From Eunapius fragilis (Eukaryota > Porifera > Demospongiae > Spongillida > Spongillidae): 64,000 nucleotides of DNA. The stretch is from contig OY811975.1 of NCBI GenBank assembly GCA_963681505.1, positions 8,608,635 to 8,672,634 on the forward strand, given 5' to 3'. The notes under the pieces were generated by a model. The model made no database searches. It saw nothing but the letters and a program-made list of their open reading frames with translations, and was not told the DNA's origin. This document shows, piece by piece, positions 57,917-64,000 of this stretch; the first letter of the stretch is position 1, and every line of letters starts with the position of its first letter. The position numbers were made by a program, and so were the translations under genes.

Positions 57917-58490
57917 AGGGAAAAGTTCTGTTAAAAGCTCACCTGATGAGGACACGCCCACAAATGTCACGTGACAACGTCCATAGTGGGTGGCGCAGCG
58001 TTGGACTACGACTCAAAAGGCTCTAGCAAGACATGAGTTGCCTTGGATATCCAGAAAAGTGCCTGTGTCAATACAATATTAGACGTAAGAGAAACGTTCT
58101 GTTAAAGGCTCATCTGATGAGGACACGCCCACAAATGTCACGTGACAACGTCCATACTGGGTGGTGCAAAGATGGACTATGACTGAAAAGCTTGCAAGAC
58201 ATGAGCTGCCTTGAATATCCCAAAAATTGCCTGTGTCAACACAATGTTACAGATACGAGATCTGTTAAAAGCTCACCTGATGAGGACACGCCCACAAATG
58301 TTACGTAACGACGTCCATAGTGGGTAGTGCAAAGATGTACTATGACTGAAAAGCTTGCAAGAGATGAGTTACCTTGGATATCCCGAAAAGTGCCTGCATG
58401 TGTCAATACAATATTACACGTAAGAGAAAATGCTCACCTGATGAAGACACACCCATAAATGTCACATGACAACATGCAAAATTGTTGGTG
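57917..58490. repeat. ~170-bp tandem repeat, about 3.3 units
   Basis: Units start TCTGTTAAAAGCTCACCTGATGAGGACACGCCCACAAATGTCACGTGACAACGTCCATA at about 57929, 58101, 58262 and 58430 (last partial). Each includes GTCACGTGAC or a variant (E-box core). Unit-to-unit divergence increases to the right. Confidence 0.9.
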
Positions 58491-58884
58491 CAATGATGGA
58501 CAACTCATACACTCAAATGTAGAAGCAGACAACTCAAACCAAAACCATACTATCTCTGCCTTCATGCACCACCAGCTATAAACCTTCCCTGTTTCCCACC
58601 TAAACTCTACAAATATCACCCTTGAGGATCAGGTGGTAATTACCACCAAACCCAAGGACACTTTTAAATGCAGGCTAGTATTTTTTTAGAAACAACACAC
58701 TCCATCAACACACAAGCACTCACACACATATGAAATTGCACAACACAAAACATCCATTCACACACACAAGCATACGCAATACACGGCAGGGATGTGCATA
58801 CACACATATCCAATCCCAGTTCTGCCACCGCTAAATGCAAGTAAACCTATGACAGTGTCGACTGCTAAAAATAGCAAACTTCAG

Positions 58885-58909
58885 CCCCCCCCCCCCCCCC
58901 CCCCCCCCC
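58885..58909. repeat. Poly-C tract
   Basis: 25 consecutive C followed by GATGG. Confidence 0.95.
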
Positions 58910-59734
58910 GATGGCTTCCTATTTCTCTGACACATATGCAATGTACCACTAGTAATCAGTACCGGTAAGAAGAGCTCAGATGTATAAGTTTATAATCTCA
59001 CGGTGCATGGTTCAATTTCAAATTTTTGACGCTCAATGTAAGTCGATTTACATACATATTCACCACAATGGTGGCATAAACGTCTTTAATTGCCACAAAT
59101 TGTCGTATACAGATACTGGAAAGAAGTATTTACATGCATACAACATCCTATTCACCCATGCACATGCAGCAGATTAGTTTTGAAGCTATTTATATGTACT
59201 GCGCGCGTGCACGGGTTTGATAGATAACCTAGCGCTACTGTATAAAGTCGCGCCGGAATGATTTCAGTATCACATACCTTGCATGCAAATATTCAGTGTG
59301 CCGGCGGTGACTTGCGTGTGAAAGATTCGAATTCAAACTTACTCCTGTCCAAATTGGGTAGTTCGCAAGCCACTTGTTTAAATGCTCCATTTTCAATTGT
59401 ACACAGCACCCATTTATTAACACAAATCAGTTAGTAATTTCAATTGGAACCACGTGGCCTGAGCGGAAACATTAAACGTTCGGCGTTCTGGTACTCGTGG
59501 AGAGGGAGATAGAACTGTAGGTGTAGGTTGGTTGCAACATGCGTACATGTATATCGTAATTGGCAAATTGGTGGCTCTTCATCCGACAGATTGTACAATG
59601 CCCCCTTTCTGAGCGTACGTGGTTGGCTTGAATCTCTAAGATTGTTTCAAATCTTGAGGACACAACTGCATTGCATTTGTGTTGCAATCAGGTATCTTAT
59701 TCACTCACCATTATGGTTCCAGTTAAGGCGGGTT

Positions 59735-61594
59735 TACAATATGACGTTCGCCCAACGTAGCGTCAGCGTCAGCGCCAGCGTTGATGAATCGTCAGCGTCA
59801 GTATGGTTTGCAATTTTATGTAAACGCAACACAAAAGCATATTAATATTACATATTAACAAAATTAACCCAAATTAACCGTGCACATGTCGGAGAATTTG
59901 CAAATTGCTCTTATCCTTGCTTTATTGCGTCGCAGAAGACGACGAAGACACAGAGAAATGTGGATACGTCCCATTTTTCAGCGGAGGAGGGAACAAGGGG
60001 AGTATCATAACCTATTGCAGGAAAATGATGCGTCTATCAGATCCAGAGTCGCATTTCAGATACCTAAAAATGTCCAGGGAGAGATTTGACTTGCTTCTGT
60101 CAAAGGTAACACAATTTGGTACTACATGTATGTCGCTGGTGTGGTTAAGTTAATAACTATGACATGCATGCATGCACTACTGGGTGTGTACATGTAGGTT
60201 GGACCTTCACTGACGCGTCGTTGGTACAGCAGTAACAACGTACGTGCTGAGATCAATCCAGCAGAGAGACTGGCATTAACATTAAGGTATTTGGCTACTT
60301 GAAATTCACAGGTAAGCGAGAAACTCCGGCACACGTTATATGGTTATAGATGTATAGATTAATTATGAACCCGGCATATTTATAGATATCATCGTCATTC
60401 AACTTCCGAATTGGAAGATGTACTGTGTATAAGATAGTGAAGGAAACGTGTGAGGAGATATGGAACGCTCTTATGCCAGAATATCTAAAAGTACCCAGTA
60501 GTAAAAATGAATGGAAGGAAACCAGCAAACAATTCGAACAATTATGGAATTTCCCACATTGTATAGGGCTGGAAGATTGGTAACTGCATGCATGTATGTA
60601 TGCCGGTATGTAGGTGCTATTGATGGCAATTATGTTGCAATTCAAGCTCCAAAAAATGCTGGATCTACCTTTTTTAATTATAAAGGATCACACTCCATTG
60701 TTCTTTTAGCTGTGTGTGATGCTCTGTACAGGCAAGCTATAAAGTATATGTTTATATAAGCATCACTCTCTCTATATATATAGTTTATGTGCTTACTTTA
60801 TGTTTTAACAGGTTCATAATTGTTGAAATTGGAGATGCTGGTCGTCAAAGTGATGCTGGGGTTTTGTCGAACTCAGAATTCGGGCAGGCATTGGAGAATG
60901 ATACACTTACCATCCCAAATCCAACCCCATTGGCAGGTGTACCTAAATCAGATTACCCCTTTGTGATTGTGCGTGATGAAGGCTTTCCTCTAAAGAAGAA
61001 CTTGCTACGCCCCTATTCAGGAAAATATTTACCAGGTATATATATATATATACAAAACTTATACTGATTTTGCCGCTTTAACATTGCACATGTACGATAT
61101 TTATATAGAACACGAAGCTGTATTCGATTACAGGCTAAGCAGAGCTAGGCGTATCATTGAAAACGCGTTTGGAATTCTGGCTGCAAGATGGCGAATCTTC
61201 AGGCGTCCTATCATAGCTGAACCAGAGAGGGTTAAAGTGTTTGCAAAAAGCTGCAATTGCATTACACATTTACTTAAGAACGACCGAATCATCTCAATAT
61301 ACTCCACCAGGATTTGTTGATGGAGAAGACGATGCTGGCAACATTGTTGAAGGTAGCTGGAGGGAGGAAGAAGAGCCTACTGGATTGCAACCTCTTTCTC
61401 ACGTTGGTAGTAACAGGTTTGAAATACTAATTAAAACTGATGTGTGAAATAAGCTGCATAAAAATTGTTACTGTATGACTTCATACAGATACTCCAGATC
61501 AGCTGCTGATGTTAGAGATTCATTCAAGACCTATTTTAATAGTAAAGATGGTAGTGTTTATTGGCAATATCAACATGTCACAAGAACAAGTTGA
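59735..61594 (+). pseudogene. PIF/Harbinger transposase gene, multi-exon, disrupted
   Basis: In order: the N-terminus from 59884 (MSENLQIALILALLRRRRRR), SHFRYLKMSRERFDLLL (donor after TCAAAG at 60107), an exon 60198-60310 (INPAERLALTLRYLAT then TGA), RIGRCTVYKIVKETCEEIWN (about 60400) to [26 protein letters not shown] (first catalytic Asp, 60614), IGDAGRQSDAGVLSNSEFGQ (second Asp region), [37 protein letters not shown] (catalytic Glu) and a last exon ending at 61594. Introns such as 60108-60197 are GT-AG. At least one nonsense codon and two frameshifts disrupt it, so it is probably inactive. Upstream, GCGTCAGCGTCAGCG direct repeats (59760-59800) look like subterminal sequence of the element. 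Confidence 0.8.
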
Positions 61595-61724
61595 TAGTAA
61601 TTAATTTGTTTCCCCTGTATGTTGAGGTGTTTTTGCGCATACATGTATTATTATTGTTCATGCATGCTATTTCATTACAATCACCAAATTCAAAACTATA
61701 TACAAACAAAACTAGGAGTTTAAT

Positions 61725-62285
61725 TACATGGGGTTTTCAGTGAATTCTGTGTCAACAAGAATTTGTTGCATCTTCAATTTAGCATACGCCTTCTGTCTCA
61801 GTGTGAAACAACGTAAGGTTGCTGTGATTTGCTGCCCAAAGGAGGCATCTTCGTCCATTTCCTGTGCTTTATTTTGCTGAATAGAAGCAATGCTCTTCAC
61901 TAGTATTTCAATTTCATCACCTTTAGTTTTTCTTTTTTTGGCGATGGGTGTGCCACTTTGTGATGCAAATGAACTAATGTTTGATGCAACTACTGGTAGA
62001 TGCACTACTGCAAGGTGTTCTTGTAATAGTGCTACATTCACTTGAAGTACATGGAGACACTGAGTGGGGCTCTTCTGATGCAGATGGTGGTGGTGGTGAT
62101 GTTTCCCTGCATGAAGCAAGACTTGATGAGATTACATTATATAGATATATATTCTAGATACATGCAGGCCCTATACACACCTTACATCAGTCACTTCACC
62201 AAGTACATCTGATGACATTGAGACGAAATTAGTCGATGTTCTATAAACAAATGCATTAAACAGATAAGTTAACACTGTGTCAGTA
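61725..62285 (-). pseudogene. C-terminal half of the Harbinger companion protein (BESS-like)
   Basis: On the minus strand, an exon near 62235-62180 (FVSMSSDVLGEVTDV), a GT-AG intron, then a Ser/Pro-rich exon (EEPHSVSPCTSSE), a frameshift, and IAKKRKTKGDEIEILVKSI ... LRQKAYAKLKMQQILVDTEF, ending ENPM at about 61735. The last helix pair resembles the BESS-type end of the Myb/MADF partner proteins that Harbinger transposases need for nuclear import and DNA binding. Orientation opposite to the transposase is normal for the family. Its MADF half should lie at higher coordinates on the same strand, but is instead on the plus strand. Confidence 0.6.
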
Positions 62286-62507
62286 GCATATACATGCTAA
62301 CTCACTCTCTATGTTTAATGGTGTCCATTACAAACAATATATGATTAAAATATGGCCAATTTGAAACAAATGCTGGTAATTTCACCATTTCGAAACCAAT
62401 ACCGTAATAGTCTAATTATAAGCACAGTTTCCAGCCGCAAACAACCGTGCGTCAGCGTCAGCGTAATTTTAGGCGTTATTAGTAAAATTGTTAATTTGAT
62501 TAGACAA

Positions 62508-62815
62508 ATGGATGAGAAGTTAATAGAGGCAGTACGGGGTTTTCCGAGTTTGTGGCAGGTTTCCGCCCGTGTCTACAAAGACTTGAGAGCGAAAGAAAAT
62601 TCGTGGAAAGAAGTTTCAACGAAGGTGCATAAAGCATTAGAATACCGTGCGTAAACAACACCACGTGTTACGTGCATTGCTACTATATTAATAGGTTCGT
62701 GTTTCAGTTGAAGACTGTTCCAAAATATGGAAAATGCTTCGAGACAAATTCGTCAGAGAGAGTAAAAAAGTTAAAAATTGGAAAACCGGTGAAGAAGGAC
62801 ACTGCTAATTAAAGA
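62508..62815 (+). pseudogene. MADF domain half of the Harbinger companion protein
   Basis: Starts MDEKLIEAVRGFPSLWQVSA, then YKDLRAKENSWKEVSTKV (MADF helices 1-2). After a short intron (acceptor GTGTTTCAG at 62708) comes EDCSKIWKMLRDKFVRESKK (helix 3, KxWKxLRDKFVRE), then a stop. The protein ends here without its C-terminus. GCGTCAGCGTCAGCG precedes it (62450), as it precedes the transposase. The arrangement suggests the right end of the element has been inverted. Confidence 0.65.
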
Positions 62816-63181
62816 CACCCAATGTTTTCAAGCTGTTCATAACTCAAAAGAACCAGCTAATGTATAAATGATAACAACTGAGAGCACTAGACACAATTTC
62901 TTGACATGTTCATTCTATGCGCATACCTCAAATTGCACCATTATTGTATGCGCAGGCCGTTTTTATAAGAGCACGCAGCACATTATTACGAGGGGTGGTT
63001 ACGAAACTCGGCAGCGTGGACTCTGTATACTGATCTATGAGGTAAGCATATAATACAAATGACCAGAAGGCGTGTGACAATCGGAATAAACAGGCCTAAA
63101 GCGCTGACGTACTCTCTATCCCACAAACAAGGCTAGCGTATTTTATGAATAATCGATAAAGTTCATGCGTACGCATTGTAC
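62816..63181. other. No gene recognised
   Basis: Spacer before the RAG1-like gene; nothing supportable. Confidence 0.35.
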
Positions 63182-64000
63182 ATGAACATGATTATAGGAA
63201 TGGAGTACCAAATCCAGCAAGTGCCTATGTATTGCAGAGTGTGTGGGCTGAGGCTAAAGAAGACCAGAGAGAAGCCAAATACTTGCTAAAATTGCAAGGT
63301 TTTCTCAGCAGAGCTGAAAATTGCCTTTCGCATTGACACCTCAGGTGATGATGCCCGCATACAACCAGAAAGTTTCTGCATCTGTTGCAAGCATTCTATG
63401 CAGAGAATCATTAGCGCAATCACAAAGGGGTTGCATTTCAAGTGTGCTGATATCCCGTTTCAGTGGCTTAAGCATGAGAAGGAATGCAAGGTAGAACTAT
63501 TGCTTTAAAATCATATACATGTATTTGAAATAACAGTGTTCATGCAGGTGTGTGAGCACTTCAAAATGTGTGCACTTGGACATGTTAGGAGGTCGACAGT
63601 GTCTAGTGGACGACAAGCAGGCATCACTCCTAACTTGCTCATTACCCATCTGTGGAAGATTGCCCCTCCTCCAATTGTTCTGCATGAGCCTTGCCACTAA
63701 CGGCAGCCAAGAACAGCATGTCAATCTTGAAGGAGCTGAAATGTGTATTATGTTCCAATATTCTCTCACAGCCACTGGAACTTGCATGCAGTTCGCGTAT
63801 GCACCAAGTGCATAGGTGATATGATAGCAGCCTCTGGTTCTGTGAACTGTCCTTTCTGCTCAGATGATGGCCCCCTTGTTCCATCTCATATCAGACCAGC
63901 ATCGAATGCTATACTTCTGCTGCTATCAGAAGTTTTGGTTCATTGTACAAGTTGTGGTTGGGATGCTAAAGATGCACACGAATGTGTACCATCGCTTACA
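63182..64000 (+). pseudogene. RAG1 N-terminal-like RING/zinc protein, partial at window edge
   Basis: Exon 1 (63182-63490) reads VPMYCRVCGLRLKKTREK, a TAA stop in the Cys-rich part, FSAELKIAFRIDTSGDD, CICCKHSMQRIISAITKG and IPFQWLKHEKECK. A 57-nt GT-AG intron (63491-63547) follows, then VCEHFKMCALGHVRRSTVSS and ITPNLLITHLWKIAPP. After a frameshift a RING-like block runs ELKCVLCSNILSQPLELAC, then (another frameshift) VCTKCIGDMIAASGSVNCPF, IRPASNAILLLLSEVLVHCT and SCGWDAKDAHEC to the edge. This order of zinc motifs is that of the RAG1 N-terminal region and of the N-RAG-TP-like proteins of invertebrate transposons. No RAG1 transposase core is in the window. One stop and two frameshifts suggest decay. 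Confidence 0.7.

Noticed and set aside
57929-58270. Hammerhead ribozyme (CTGATGAG core in the 170-bp repeat)
   Set aside because: CTGATGAG is present in each unit and GAAAC in one, but no stem II closes between them and the GAAAC is not conserved across units.
58734-58780. Short CA-rich stretch as a regulatory motif
   Set aside because: Simple low-complexity sequence with no defined site.

Overview
The window is animal nuclear DNA, and most probably comes from a siliceous demosponge. The key evidence is a seven-exon gene on the minus strand (31705-35453) whose joined exons give a 346-residue papain-fold protein. Its catalytic Cys is replaced by Ser (CGASYAF), and the His (LNHAM) and Asn (KNSWG) are kept. 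That is the signature of silicatein, the enzyme of sponge spicules. The short introns (several of 50-70 nt, one possibly 35 nt) and a cAMP-receptor-like GPCR fit this. No prokaryotic features were seen.

The host genes I can support are few. They are a single-exon 7TM receptor (7144-8118, minus); a protein-kinase-like gene with reading-frame breaks (16455-18023, plus); a five-exon single-pass membrane protein with a signal peptide and a heptad-like repeat beside the membrane (23914-25592, plus); the silicatein gene; a multi-exon polytopic membrane protein read as a chain of phase-compatible exons (41373-45759, minus); and two members of one unrecognised gene family about 25 kb apart (20930-22310 and 46507-47606, both minus).

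The rest is dominated by mobile DNA and repeats. Identified relics are three pieces of non-LTR retrotransposons with a restriction-like endonuclease type C-terminus (2240-2480, 8484-9960, 10785-12400); two Ty3/gypsy remnants (3030-3570 and 13199-15836); a piggyBac transposase (19370-20690); an OTU-protease relic (29690-30140); a pogo-like piece (54006-54160); a Helitron-associated basic-repeat ORF (56228-56760); a PIF/Harbinger element with a transposase and a split MADF/BESS partner gene (59735-62815); and, running off the right edge, a RAG1 N-terminal-like RING/zinc protein (63182-64000).

Non-coding structure is unusually rich. There are at least five long fold-back (palindromic) elements, a ~250-bp MITE family with six or more copies (one split by a second element with a clean 6-bp target duplication), a ~480-bp repeat in four copies, and many G/C homopolymer tracts of 15-32 bases. 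The most striking object is a 4.2-kb inverted structure (49800-54012). Its two arms are ~535-bp arrays of a 16-bp unit carrying TGACGTC motifs, and they flank a 3-kb body.
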